DNA of 44,070 nucleotides from Campylobacteraceae bacterium (GTDB lineage Bacteria > Campylobacterota > Campylobacteria > Campylobacterales > Sulfurovaceae), in contig JALWDJ010000026.1 of assembly GCA_027014605.1 (NCBI GenBank), positions 1 to 44,070 on the forward strand. Reading direction: 5' to 3'. A program made the position numbers and the translations under genes. The notes below the pieces were generated by a model. That model ran no database searches. It had not been told where the DNA came from and saw only the letters and a program-made list of their open reading frames with translations. Of the stretch, positions 9,669 through 17,494 are shown piece after piece. Each line of letters starts with the position of its first letter. Position 1 is the first letter of the stretch.

Positions 9669-11046
9669 AATCTAACTCCTGTAAAATATTATTTAGTGTA
9701 TTTATACTTGCTACAAATAGTATTAGTAGAGCTATACTAAATCCATATCCATAAAAGTATGGACCTAACTGTACAGTTATCCAAGTAAGAAGAGCATTTA
9801 ATAGTACAAAGAGAGCTGTATAGATTAATGCCTCTTTTTCTCTATCTAAATAGTACAAATATGCTAAAATAGCCATAAATCCAAGTTGAAGTTGAACACC
9901 AATTACATCAATATAAAATAGTGGGAGATATAGTTTAGGTAACATAAATATCTCAAACAACTTTTGAGAACTTAAAAATAGTAAAATATTAAACATTCCT
10001 TGGATAAATAGAACCTCTTGAATACTTCTTTTTACTCCATCTATCATACTCTGTTTATATTTTCTAATCTGTTCTAGTGTTCCATGTTTATTGATAGCAT
10101 GATAAAATCTTGCATAAGAGTATGCAAAATCTGCTTCTAATCTATAAAAGAATATTGCCATACCAGGTATAATAGATAGATATGCTAAAAATATTGGAAA
10201 ATCATAAACCATAGACGCATGAAGTCTATCTATAACAGCATATCCAACTATTGGACTAAACCAAAATATTACCTTATCTATCCAAATGGAGATATTATAT
10301 AACATACCAGACCAACCAAGCTTCCAATAGAATTTTCCATAGTTTTGCTTAAACATATCAAATCTAATAAATTTCCTATTATTTTTATTTGATGATGGAT
10401 AGTAGTAGATAATACCTAAAAATAGTAGAATGAAAAGAATACTATTACCTATAATAAATGAGATAAGTAGTCCAATAAGTTGATACTCTCTTAAAAATAT
10501 AAAACAGATATATATAGATACATAGCCTAAGAGATAAAATAGAATAACCAATCTATATAATTTCAAACTAGCGGCTAATATATTAGCAATCCATACAACA
10601 CTCAAAACTACAAATAGAGTAATATATAATATAATAAATAGATTTGTTTGTGAATAGAATATAGATATAGATAGAATTGTAGCTACAACTGCACTAACCC
10701 CTATAGTTACAACTATTGTACCTAAAAAGTTAGGTAGAACTAAATAATGTCTCTTCTCATACATTCTATCAGCCACAAATCTAGTAAATGGAAGTTGTAA
10801 AAAACCAGTTAATATTGAGCTTATAGCTAAAGCAGAGACATAGGTAACTGATGATTTTAATATAATATCATTAGGGTCTTTTGTTTGAAAAAAATATATA
10901 TTAGTTAAACCAATTCCAAGTATTATAATCATAGATATAACCCAAGGTCCACTACTTAAAACAGCAGAGTATCCAAAAGTCTTAACAACAGAGGTTAGTG
11001 TTCTCTCTTCAAGAATTTTTTTTAACTGAAAACCTATTCCTGCCAT
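9646..11046 (-). CDS. pelG: PelG: inner-membrane Pel synthase/transport subunit
   Basis: A 466-residue polytopic protein with about 12 hydrophobic segments, close in size to Pseudomonas PelG (456). It starts MAGIGFQLKKILEERTLTSV, the conserved PelG N-terminus, and contains SSGPWVISM and the WSGMLYNISIWIDK stretch near residue 245. The family belongs to the MATE/Wzx-like flippase superfamily. With PelD, PelE and PelF it forms the inner-membrane complex that polymerises and translocates Pel. It follows pelF with a three-base gap, and its last codons overlap the putative pelA start region, which contains AGGAG. Confidence is high from the N-terminal motif and from its neighbours. Confidence 0.93.
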   Translation of the reverse strand: MAGIGFQLKKILEERTLTSVVKTFGYSAVLSSGPWVISMIIILGIGLTNIYFFQTKDPNDIILKSSVTYVSALAISSILTGFLQLPFTRFVADRMYEKRHYLVLPNFLGTIVVTIGVSAVVATILSISIFYSQTNLFIILYITLFVVLSVVWIANILAASLKLYRLVILFYLLGYVSIYICFIFLREYQLIGLLISFIIGNSILFILLFLGIIYYYPSSNKNNRKFIRFDMFKQNYGKFYWKLGWSGMLYNISIWIDKVIFWFSPIVGYAVIDRLHASMVYDFPIFLAYLSIIPGMAIFFYRLEADFAYSYARFYHAINKHGTLEQIRKYKQSMIDGVKRSIQEVLFIQGMFNILLFLSSQKLFEIFMLPKLYLPLFYIDVIGVQLQLGFMAILAYLYYLDREKEALIYTALFVLLNALLTWITVQLGPYFYGYGFSIALLILFVASINTLNNILQELDYQTFMLQ

Positions 11047-11049
11047 CTA

Positions 11050-12588
11050 TTATTCACCTGCTCTATTTAATATATCCCTATATACTTCTTTATAATTATT
11101 TAAAAATATATCTTGTGTATAAAACTTATTTACTCTCTCAATAGCACTCTTTTGTGCTTTTAGCCACTCCTCCTCATTAGTTAATAACTTAATATATCCA
11201 TCTGCTAACTGCTTTACATTTGCTATTTCACATACAACTCCAGCTTCTCCTAATGCTCTATCTTCAGGATTTTCGCCACCATATATAAGCTCTTTACAAG
11301 AACCAACATCAGTACTTACACATGGAACTCCTGCTGCAAACCCCTCTAATATAACCAAAGGCATACCTTCACTAATAGAAGTTAATGTTAATATTCCACT
11401 TTTGGGTAGAATATCTACAATATTTTGAAATCCCAAAAATTTAATATTCTTTTTTACATCTAATATATCTATTAAATCTCTACACTCACTAGCATACTCC
11501 TTCTCTTCATCATCAGGACCAACTATCCAAGCCTCGACATCAGGGATAATATCAGCAGTAACTCTAATTGCTCTAATAAAGGTTTTTATATCTTTTATAG
11601 ATACGACTCTTCCAATAAGTGTAATAACCTGTGGAACTCCTTTTGGTCTATTTTTAAGGGTTGCTCCAAGTCTCTTAATATCAACTCCATTTGGAATTAC
11701 TCTACATAGCTTAGGGTCTGCTCCATATAAAATTTGAGTCTGTTTTGCTACACCAAAGAGTGAAAGAATTGGATTTGCTCTACTATAACTCATCTTTCCA
11801 ATTCCTTCAAAAAATCTAACCCACATACCTTGAATATAGTTGTCCTCTGCTGACTCTCTAAATAGTTCAATTTTCTTATATAAACTCATGGAACTAGAAA
11901 TGAGGTCAATCTTTCTCTCTTTAGTATATATCCCATGTTCTGTTAATATAAAAGGTTTTCCTGTATCATTAGATATAAGTGCTGATAAAAATCCTGCATA
12001 GCCTGTTGATGGAGAGTGGATAATTTTACCCCTTAGTTTAATAAATTCAGCAAGCTTTGCCATTTTCCATACAGGAATTAAGATACTTCTAACAGTCCAA
12101 AAATAGTCTAAAAATGGTATCTCTGGACAATTTTCACTATTTTTATTAGTAGTAAAGTACCATGACTCTCTACTATATAAAAATATCTCTTCACTTATCT
12201 TATTTAAATAAAAATCTAAACTCATTGCCTCTTTTGGAAATGGAATATTACTATCTCTATTAACAAACCAATAATATAACTCTTTTACAACTTCAAAACT
12301 CTTCTCATCTCCATCTATATCTCTAATTGGAGGTTTATTTGCATCTTCAAACATAAAAGTCTCTACCATAAATACTAAATTATCAGATAACTCGTATAGA
12401 GGTTTAGATGAGTACTCTTCCATTTTACTTCCAATAAAGACTATTCCAAACTTATACTCTGGCATACCTTTAATAATCTGTGCTATCCAAGATGATACTC
12501 CACCTCTAACATAGGGAAATGTCCCCTCACAAGGTATTATAATATCAGGTTCACCTCTATCAAATACTACTTTCATCTTTTTCTCCAC
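11050..12588 (-). CDS. pelF: PelF: GT4 glycosyltransferase that polymerises Pel
   Basis: A 512-residue cytosolic GT-B retaining glycosyltransferase of family GT4 (Pseudomonas PelF is 507), using a UDP-GalNAc/GlcNAc-type donor. The N-terminal Rossmann domain shows CEGTFPYVRGGVSSW, the PelF hallmark that binds acceptor and donor. ILTEHGIYTKER lies near residue 215 and VIPNGVDIKRLG near 300. The C-terminal domain has LIGRVVSIKD and the EX7E motif SEGMPLVILE followed by GVPCVSTDVGSC. It overlaps pelE by 16 bases and precedes pelG by three, so expression is tightly coupled. No signal peptide or membrane span is visible, in line with recruitment to the membrane by PelD, PelE and PelG. Confidence 0.95.
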   Translation of the reverse strand: MEKKMKVVFDRGEPDIIIPCEGTFPYVRGGVSSWIAQIIKGMPEYKFGIVFIGSKMEEYSSKPLYELSDNLVFMVETFMFEDANKPPIRDIDGDEKSFEVVKELYYWFVNRDSNIPFPKEAMSLDFYLNKISEEIFLYSRESWYFTTNKNSENCPEIPFLDYFWTVRSILIPVWKMAKLAEFIKLRGKIIHSPSTGYAGFLSALISNDTGKPFILTEHGIYTKERKIDLISSSMSLYKKIELFRESAEDNYIQGMWVRFFEGIGKMSYSRANPILSLFGVAKQTQILYGADPKLCRVIPNGVDIKRLGATLKNRPKGVPQVITLIGRVVSIKDIKTFIRAIRVTADIIPDVEAWIVGPDDEEKEYASECRDLIDILDVKKNIKFLGFQNIVDILPKSGILTLTSISEGMPLVILEGFAAGVPCVSTDVGSCKELIYGGENPEDRALGEAGVVCEIANVKQLADGYIKLLTNEEEWLKAQKSAIERVNKFYTQDIFLNNYKEVYRDILNRAGE

Positions 12589-13538
12589 ATAGAAATTAGA
12601 GGCTTAAGTCTTAAATCTAAATTAAATTGCTCTTCTAAGATAAAATTAGATACCTCATTATACTTTCCTAATCCATATTTAATTTCTGCTAAAAATGTAG
12701 ACATAGCCTCTTTAGGGATACCCAAATCTATAGCTTTTAAAAATGCTTTTTCTGCCTCTTCATATTCTCTATTAAAAATGTGAATTTTACCTAAAAGTAT
12801 AAAAGCACTAGAGTTTGATTTTATCTCTTTTAATATATTTTCAATCTTTGTAGTATAAAATCCTGATAACTGTTCATCTGCTACACCATGAAATATAAAC
12901 TGCCAATAGGTATTGGCTAACTCAAAATTATATTTCTCTAATCTATCACCTTTTGCAAATTTAATCTTATTATAAAGTTCAGTAATTCTATCATTTAATT
13001 TCTTTTCAAATGAGGATACTAATGCAAAAGCATATAACCTTGTCTCATCAGAACTATCAGATAGAAAATGTTTTATCTTTCCAATATTTCCTTGTGCATT
13101 ACTATCATATAAAATTTTTAATGATTTTATCTTATCATCACTACTTATCTCTTCTCTATTTCTACCCTCCATAGTTAAAACTCCCTCTTGAAATTTACTA
13201 TATACAATAGGAAATTTTGCAACTTCATCTTCAAAATCAATACTCTCATAGGTGGGATGGCTAACTCTATTTGTTGCCCAAGAGAGTCCAAATGCAATCA
13301 TTATAAAGGTTAAAATAATCCCAATAAATAGTAATCCTGCATTAATAACTACAAAAAATATAAATATCTCTTTTCTATACTCTTTATATTTTTTAGGTAA
13401 AAATATAATCAATATTAAAGATAGTATACTCCATACAACTATCTCTACTAGTAAAATAAGAGCTATCTCTTTTGGATTATTTGTATGTTCTAATAGAGTA
13501 ACAAGTAGATTATAGTTAATATTACTAAACACAACCAT
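12573..13538 (-). CDS. pelE: PelE: membrane-anchored TPR protein of the Pel synthase
   Basis: A 321-residue protein with two strong N-terminal membrane spans (about 25-48 and 57-85), followed by a soluble helical region. Near the end ILLGKIHIFNREYEEAEKAFLKAIDLG is a clear TPR unit (shown here as one helix pair). Pseudomonas PelE has the same two-span plus TPR layout and connects PelD with PelF and PelG. It overlaps pelD by 14 bases and pelF by 16, consistent with stoichiometric production of the complex. The protein diverges from characterised PelE, and the assignment rests on architecture and operon position. Confidence 0.85.
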   Translation of the reverse strand: MVVFSNINYNLLVTLLEHTNNPKEIALILLVEIVVWSILSLILIIFLPKKYKEYRKEIFIFFVVINAGLLFIGIILTFIMIAFGLSWATNRVSHPTYESIDFEDEVAKFPIVYSKFQEGVLTMEGRNREEISSDDKIKSLKILYDSNAQGNIGKIKHFLSDSSDETRLYAFALVSSFEKKLNDRITELYNKIKFAKGDRLEKYNFELANTYWQFIFHGVADEQLSGFYTTKIENILKEIKSNSSAFILLGKIHIFNREYEEAEKAFLKAIDLGIPKEAMSTFLAEIKYGLGKYNEVSNFILEEQFNLDLRLKPLISMWRKR

Positions 13539-14868
13539 ACTCCTGTAGCAGATTGTAAAATAGTTTTACGCTTATATGTTTTTTTCTTAAACCTTCAAAA
13601 CTTTTTGAACTTAAATGATACTTCAATCCATCTTCTAACATCTCTACTCTAAGTCTGCTCTCTATCTCATCAAGCTCCTCATCTAAACTTTTAGCTTTTG
13701 AGTGAAGATTAGGGAGTGATACAAATGGAAATAGAATAAAATGTATATATCTATTTTTGCACTCTATAGATATATATTGATCTAAAATTTCAAATAGCTC
13801 ATTTTGATATAAAAAATCTTTAATTTCTCTATCTAAATATACATTTTTAGTATATATAGCATATATCCTACTATCAATATTATATCCATTTAAAATATTC
13901 GTAAGTCTCTCTACTTCTATTTTAAAATCTATAATATTCTGTCTTTGATGTCTATCTTTCTTAATAGAAGGAAGTTTTTTTCTCTTCTGAACTTTAAGTA
14001 GAGATGCTCTCTTTTTATACTCTGTCCAAATATAGTTAAATGCTACATTGATTTTTAATATAGTATCTTTATTATAAAATAGAAAAGGTATATCTTGAAT
14101 AATTAAGATAGCTACAACTATGTCTCTCTTATCTAAAAAAGGGATAGCATATAGATAATCTGTCTGTTCTCTATCTTCTAAATCATCTAAATAGATTGCT
14201 TTTTTTTGTAAAATTGACTCAGATATAAGCTTATCTCTCATAGTTGGTTCTTTGTCTATATGACCAATAGATGCAAATCTCTCTCTTATAGTATCTCTTT
14301 TAACTCTATATATCATTGCAGAGTTAACTCCAAAAAACTTTTTTAAAATTTGTAAGGTATTATTGGCACTCTCTTTTGGTGTAGCATGTTCATTACTCTC
14401 CAAAATTTCAGAAATAACAAACCTAATAGACGCTGGTTGAATAATATATATTGACTCTAGTTTATCATGTGAAATTTTTAGTGTAAAAAAAGCATTCGTC
14501 AACTCTTTTAATCTAAGTTGTAGATATTGAGTTTTTATCTTATATTTATCTATCTCACTATGTAAATTTGAGAAAAATAGTCCAAATAGAAATACAAAAA
14601 AAAGATTTTCTAAAAGAGTAGAGATAAATATAGGGTCATCTATATAAACCAAAGATGAAACTATAGCAAATCCTACCCACATAACTATCCCCATACTTAA
14701 TCCATAAAATAGAGTAATTATTGCTAACCATAAGATTAAAAAACTAAAATGATAATGGATTAAAAGAGGGTCTTTTTTATCTATAAAATATCCAATAGAA
14801 GCAATTATAGCTGTAATTATTACAACTTCAAAACCTTGAATTAGTGGTGATTTCTTCTCTAACGTCAT
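13525..14868 (-). CDS. pelD: PelD: GAF/degenerate GGDEF regulator of the Pel synthase, no RxxD motif
   Basis: A 447-residue protein (455 in Pseudomonas). Four membrane spans fill residues about 10-105, then a coiled linker (LQLRLKELTNAFFTLKISHDKLES), a GAF-like domain (about 140-290) and a C-terminal GGDEF-like fold (about 305-440) without a GGDEF signature. Pseudomonas PelD binds c-di-GMP through an RxxD inhibitory site on the degenerate GGDEF domain and so switches on Pel synthesis. Reading every arginine here I find no RxxD anywhere; the nearest are DREIKDF and RVEMLED. Either c-di-GMP binds through different residues, or control works otherwise. It follows pelC by nine bases and overlaps pelE by 14. 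Confidence 0.88.
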   Translation of the reverse strand: MTLEKKSPLIQGFEVVIITAIIASIGYFIDKKDPLLIHYHFSFLILWLAIITLFYGLSMGIVMWVGFAIVSSLVYIDDPIFISTLLENLFFVFLFGLFFSNLHSEIDKYKIKTQYLQLRLKELTNAFFTLKISHDKLESIYIIQPASIRFVISEILESNEHATPKESANNTLQILKKFFGVNSAMIYRVKRDTIRERFASIGHIDKEPTMRDKLISESILQKKAIYLDDLEDREQTDYLYAIPFLDKRDIVVAILIIQDIPFLFYNKDTILKINVAFNYIWTEYKKRASLLKVQKRKKLPSIKKDRHQRQNIIDFKIEVERLTNILNGYNIDSRIYAIYTKNVYLDREIKDFLYQNELFEILDQYISIECKNRYIHFILFPFVSLPNLHSKAKSLDEELDEIESRLRVEMLEDGLKYHLSSKSFEGLRKKHISVKLFYNLLQEYGCV

Positions 14869-14877
14869 TTTTTATTT

Positions 14878-15393
14878 TTATAAAATAAATTTAGGTATAA
14901 GACTATTAGCTATCTCTTGAGCTACAACACCTATAGATTTATGTCCCCAACCACTTTTAGCTCCAACACCATTAAACGCTATACTACCATCTTTCAAATC
15001 TATTACTCTAATACTATAGCTAACTACAGGCTCTCCATCAATTCCTGTCTTATATCTCCACTCTTGAACAGAACCTAATATTATATAATCTGCATTTAAT
15101 TTTTTTGCTTGATTAATCTTTTTTTTAATAAAACTCTCTTTACTCTTAACACTCTCAATCTCATTTTCACCACCAATTAAAGAGATAGTTTTAACTCCTT
15201 TATTTGATAAAACACCATCAATAATAGTTGAAGCTCTAAAGCCTGCCATAGGAGTCTCTGTATAATTCCAAAATGTACTAACTGCATATATTCTATCTTT
15301 AGGTAGAGTTGTACTACTCCTACTAATAGTAGATGAACAGTTTGTAAAGAGAAATATAAAAAAAATTAAAATTAACCTCTTATGTTTTATCAT
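14878..15393 (-). CDS. pelC: PelC: outer-membrane lipoprotein of the Pel exporter
   Basis: A 171-residue lipoprotein (172 in Pseudomonas). The signal sequence MIKHKRLILIFFIFLFTNC ends in an imperfect lipobox (FTNC) with the lipidated Cys at 19. The body has STFWNYTETPMAGFRASTIIDGVL, KLNADYIILGSVQEWRYKTG and AFNGVGAKSGWGHKSIG, typical of PelC, which forms a dodecameric ring on the inner face of the outer membrane and guides the cationic polymer to PelB. It is the first gene of this pel operon instead of the third. GGAG lies eight bases before the ATG, and a candidate -10 box is about 35 bases upstream. Confidence 0.9.
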   Translation of the reverse strand: MIKHKRLILIFFIFLFTNCSSTISRSSTTLPKDRIYAVSTFWNYTETPMAGFRASTIIDGVLSNKGVKTISLIGGENEIESVKSKESFIKKKINQAKKLNADYIILGSVQEWRYKTGIDGEPVVSYSIRVIDLKDGSIAFNGVGAKSGWGHKSIGVVAQEIANSLIPKFIL

Positions 15394-15427
15394 ATTATAA
15401 GCTCCAGATATATATATTCTTAAGCTT

Positions 15428-15433
15428 ATTGTA
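15428..15433 (-). promoter_or_regulatory. Candidate -10 box of the pel operon
   Basis: On the minus strand TATACAATAAGC lies in the 59-base gap between the small membrane-protein gene and pelC; TACAAT at 15433-15428 is a fair -10 box, and the upstream side is a T-rich stretch. There is no clear -35 element, which is normal for this phylum. I saw no regulator site such as an FleQ or CRP dyad in the gap. Confidence 0.35.
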
Positions 15434-15452
15434 TAATATTAATCTTAATTTT

Positions 15453-15644
15453 TTAGAAAAACTCTAAAAAAATTCCTATGAATAGAGACAATATAATAGT
15501 TATAAAGATTAAGATAAAGTTTTCTATTTTTTTTGATAAATTTATGTTTTTTTTTATAAAATCAACTATTTTCATAGCAGGAAATGCCATAAATAGGAGC
15601 ATAACAGAAGAGAATACTAAAATCATTAATATATGATGTGACAT
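15453..15644 (-). CDS. Small two-span membrane protein, unknown
   Basis: Starting at the ATG at 15644 the product is MSHHILMILVFSS and onward, 63 residues with two hydrophobic helices (about 5-25 and 42-60) joined by a Lys-rich loop (KKNINLSKK). GGAATATAGT precedes this ATG with suitable spacing; the frame also has upstream ATGs at 15656 and 15677 that overlap the preceding gene, so the start is uncertain. The stop of the 124-residue gene lies immediately before it, implying coupling. I recognise no family. Its position between the pseudopilins and pelC makes a membrane accessory to one of those systems possible but unproven. Confidence 0.5.
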   Translation of the reverse strand: MSHHILMILVFSSVMLLFMAFPAMKIVDFIKKNINLSKKIENFILIFITIILSLFIGIFLEFF

Positions 15645-15645
15645 A

Positions 15646-16020
15646 CTATATTCCATAATATTTATGAATAAATTCAATATCTCTTTTTGATTTAAAAGGT
15701 ATGATTTTAATAGTTAAATTTTTATCTACGATTTTTAGACTATTATTATCTATATCTATCTGTAGATGTTTTTTACCCCACTCTTTTTCTAATTTTTCAA
15801 AACGGTGAAAAATTTCCATATTATTTGGTTTTTCTTTAAAATCTCTATCTTCTCTATTTAAAATTTCTAAACCTCCAAATCTCTTATCTAAGTAGTATGG
15901 AGAGTATTTTTTAATCTCTTTATATATTGCTGCTTTTGTAGTAGGTTTTGCATCTTGATAGGCATTGAATGCAAGAAGTAAAAAACCTACCCCTAAAACT
16001 AAAACTAAATAGTCTTTCAT
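15646..16020 (-). CDS. Hypothetical protein with N-terminal membrane anchor
   Basis: A 124-residue protein starting MKDYLVLVLGVGFLLLAFNAYQ, an uncleaved anchor or a signal peptide cut after a small residue. The remainder is charged and probably periplasmic, with short motifs KKYSPYYLDKRFGGLEIL and LKIVDKNLTIKIIPF. I do not recognise the family. It follows the pseudopilin gene by 17 bases on the same strand and runs directly into the small membrane gene, so it probably belongs to the transcription unit that starts at gspG. A role as a T2SS accessory is inference from position alone. Confidence 0.6.
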   Translation of the reverse strand: MKDYLVLVLGVGFLLLAFNAYQDAKPTTKAAIYKEIKKYSPYYLDKRFGGLEILNREDRDFKEKPNNMEIFHRFEKLEKEWGKKHLQIDIDNNSLKIVDKNLTIKIIPFKSKRDIEFIHKYYGI

Positions 16021-16037
16021 ATCTTTCCTTTTTTTAA

Positions 16038-16439
16038 TTATCTAAAATTATAATATCTTGCAGGATATTTTCCCTTTAATAAAACTTCATTAGTATAAAA
16101 TGTAAATATAGGTTCACTCCCCTCTTCAATGGATATTGGAATATCTTTATCTTCTGTAATATTAATCTTTTTAGTTATCTTTTTTAAAACTTCTCTACTA
16201 TCATCATTTTTGATATTAAACTCATCTCTAACCAACTCATAAGCACTTTTTTCACTCTTATTATATCTATATACTTTAGTAGTTAAAAATAGAGAGTTAT
16301 CTAACTCACTACTACCTCTTTGTTGTATATATATTGCCATATCTCTATTTCTATCTTGCAATTTCATAGCACCCATTACAACAATAGATACTATAATTAC
16401 AGACATAATAACTTCAATCAGTGTAAATGCTTTTCTCAT
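16038..16439 (-). CDS. Type II secretion minor pseudopilin (GspH/I/J-like)
   Basis: A 133-residue protein starting MRKAFTLIEVIMSVIIVSIVVMGA, a type III prepilin signal: a short basic leader, a cleavage site before FTLIE, Glu at +5 and a hydrophobic helix. Alanine is at -1 instead of the usual glycine. The C-terminal domain has no recognisable motif; in size and with the early TLIEVIMSVIIVSI helix it most resembles GspI. It overlaps the preceding pseudopilin gene by one base (TAATG). With gspG on the same strand and gspK divergent, it is one of the tip subunits of the T2SS pseudopilus. Confidence 0.8.
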   Translation of the reverse strand: MRKAFTLIEVIMSVIIVSIVVMGAMKLQDRNRDMAIYIQQRGSSELDNSLFLTTKVYRYNKSEKSAYELVRDEFNIKNDDSREVLKKITKKINITEDKDIPISIEEGSEPIFTFYTNEVLLKGKYPARYYNFR

Positions 16440-16963
16440 TAATAATAGTTCCCACTATCTCTTAAATTTAAATCCTCTTTTAACCATAACTCTTTAGCCT
16501 TATCTAAATCATCTAACTTTATAGGTTTTCCAAAATAACTTGGTAGATAATAGACTCCACTATCGTTAGATAATATCAACTCAGTAGAACTTCCATTTTT
16601 ATATAGACTATATCTCAAACATATCTTCTCATCTTTTATTCTACCAAAATTATCTATTTTTACTAATTGATTATTTTTATCTATTTTATAAACTTCTAAA
16701 TTACTCCCTAAATTGATATTTCCCTTTAATGGTAAAATATCAGCTCCTTTTGCAATATAACAGTCTCTACAGTTTTGGATACAAAAAAACTCCATATCTT
16801 CGTTATATGGAAACTCTTTTTTAATTATAGATTTAAGATTTAAGGGAGTTATAGCATCAGGTTTCTTAGTCTCTCGGACAGCCTCTGAAAAGACTAAAAA
16901 ACCCATTAGAGATATGAGCATAACAACAATAATAAGTTCAATTAATGTAAAAGCTCGTCTCAA
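16439..16963 (-). CDS. Type II secretion minor pseudopilin with a cysteine cluster (GspH/J-like)
   Basis: A 174-residue protein starting MRRAFTLIELIIVVMLISLMG, a prepilin leader and helix with Glu at +5. An unusual feature is CIQNCRDC at residues 61-68 (Cys 61, 65, 68), with a further Cys in EKICLRY. Cys-x3-Cys-x2-Cys clusters are not typical of minor pseudopilins; they could form periplasmic disulfides or bind metal. The rest is beta-rich, as in GspH and GspJ. It lies five bases downstream of gspG and overlaps the next pseudopilin by one base. Which of H, I or J it equals cannot be settled by reading. Confidence 0.78.
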   Translation of the reverse strand: MRRAFTLIELIIVVMLISLMGFLVFSEAVRETKKPDAITPLNLKSIIKKEFPYNEDMEFFCIQNCRDCYIAKGADILPLKGNINLGSNLEVYKIDKNNQLVKIDNFGRIKDEKICLRYSLYKNGSSTELILSNDSGVYYLPSYFGKPIKLDDLDKAKELWLKEDLNLRDSGNYY

Positions 16964-16968
16964 TTTAA

Positions 16969-17430
16969 CTATTTATCACTACATTTTGGAAACTCAATAT
17001 CTGCATCTTGCCCAGTCCCACCCTCTGCTCTATCTGGACCTAAGCTAATTATTTTAAAATCTTTACCTGTCTTAATATATGTAAAATATTTTCCCCATGG
17101 ATCTTTTGGCATTTTCTCAAGATATGGTGAACTTGAATAGTTTGGATACTTATCTGGATTTGGATTTTTTATAAGAGCCTCTATACCCTCATCTGTATCT
17201 GGATATTTTCCATTATCCAATTTAAACATCTTCAAAGCCTCTTTAATACTTCCCATCTGTGTACATGTTAATTTTATCTGTGCTTGTGTACCCTGTCCAA
17301 TAACTTTTGGTGCAACAAGTCCAACTAACAGACCTAATATCAAAATAACAACCAACAGTTCAATTAGTGAGAAAGCTTCTCTTCTTCTTATCATCTCTTT
17401 TTTTACGCTTATATCGTAAACTTTACTCAT
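16969..17430 (-). CDS. gspG: GspG, major pseudopilin of type II secretion
   Basis: A 153-residue protein with prepilin motif REAFSLIELLVVILILGLLVGLVAPKV, Glu at +5, then the GspG body QAQIKLTCTQMGSIKEALKMFKLDNGKYP with TDEGIEALI, PYLEKMPKDPWGKYFTY and the calcium-loop region SLGPDRAEGGTGQDADI. These are textbook GspG features. The leader is long (about 19 residues). I keep the ATG at 17430 because AAGGA precedes it, whereas the internal ATG at 17394 has no spaced Shine-Dalgarno. It heads the minus-strand unit and is divergent from gspK. Alanine replaces the usual glycine at -1 of the cleavage site, as in the two neighbouring pseudopilins. Confidence 0.93.
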   Translation of the reverse strand: MSKVYDISVKKEMIRRREAFSLIELLVVILILGLLVGLVAPKVIGQGTQAQIKLTCTQMGSIKEALKMFKLDNGKYPDTDEGIEALIKNPNPDKYPNYSSSPYLEKMPKDPWGKYFTYIKTGKDFKIISLGPDRAEGGTGQDADIEFPKCSDK

Positions 17431-17494
17431 ATTTAAAATTCCTTAGTTAATTTTAGTTATAATAATAGCGATTTTACTTGAATTGAGCTTTATA
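17431..17494. promoter_or_regulatory. Divergent promoter region between gspG and gspK
   Basis: The 64 bases between the gspG ATG (minus) and the gspK ATG (plus) must drive both halves of the T2SS locus. On the plus strand TTATAAT gives a TATAAT at 17458-17463, about 30 bases before the gspK start. On the minus strand TATTATTATAAC faces gspG. The two -10 candidates overlap, so the two directions may compete. Confidence 0.5.
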
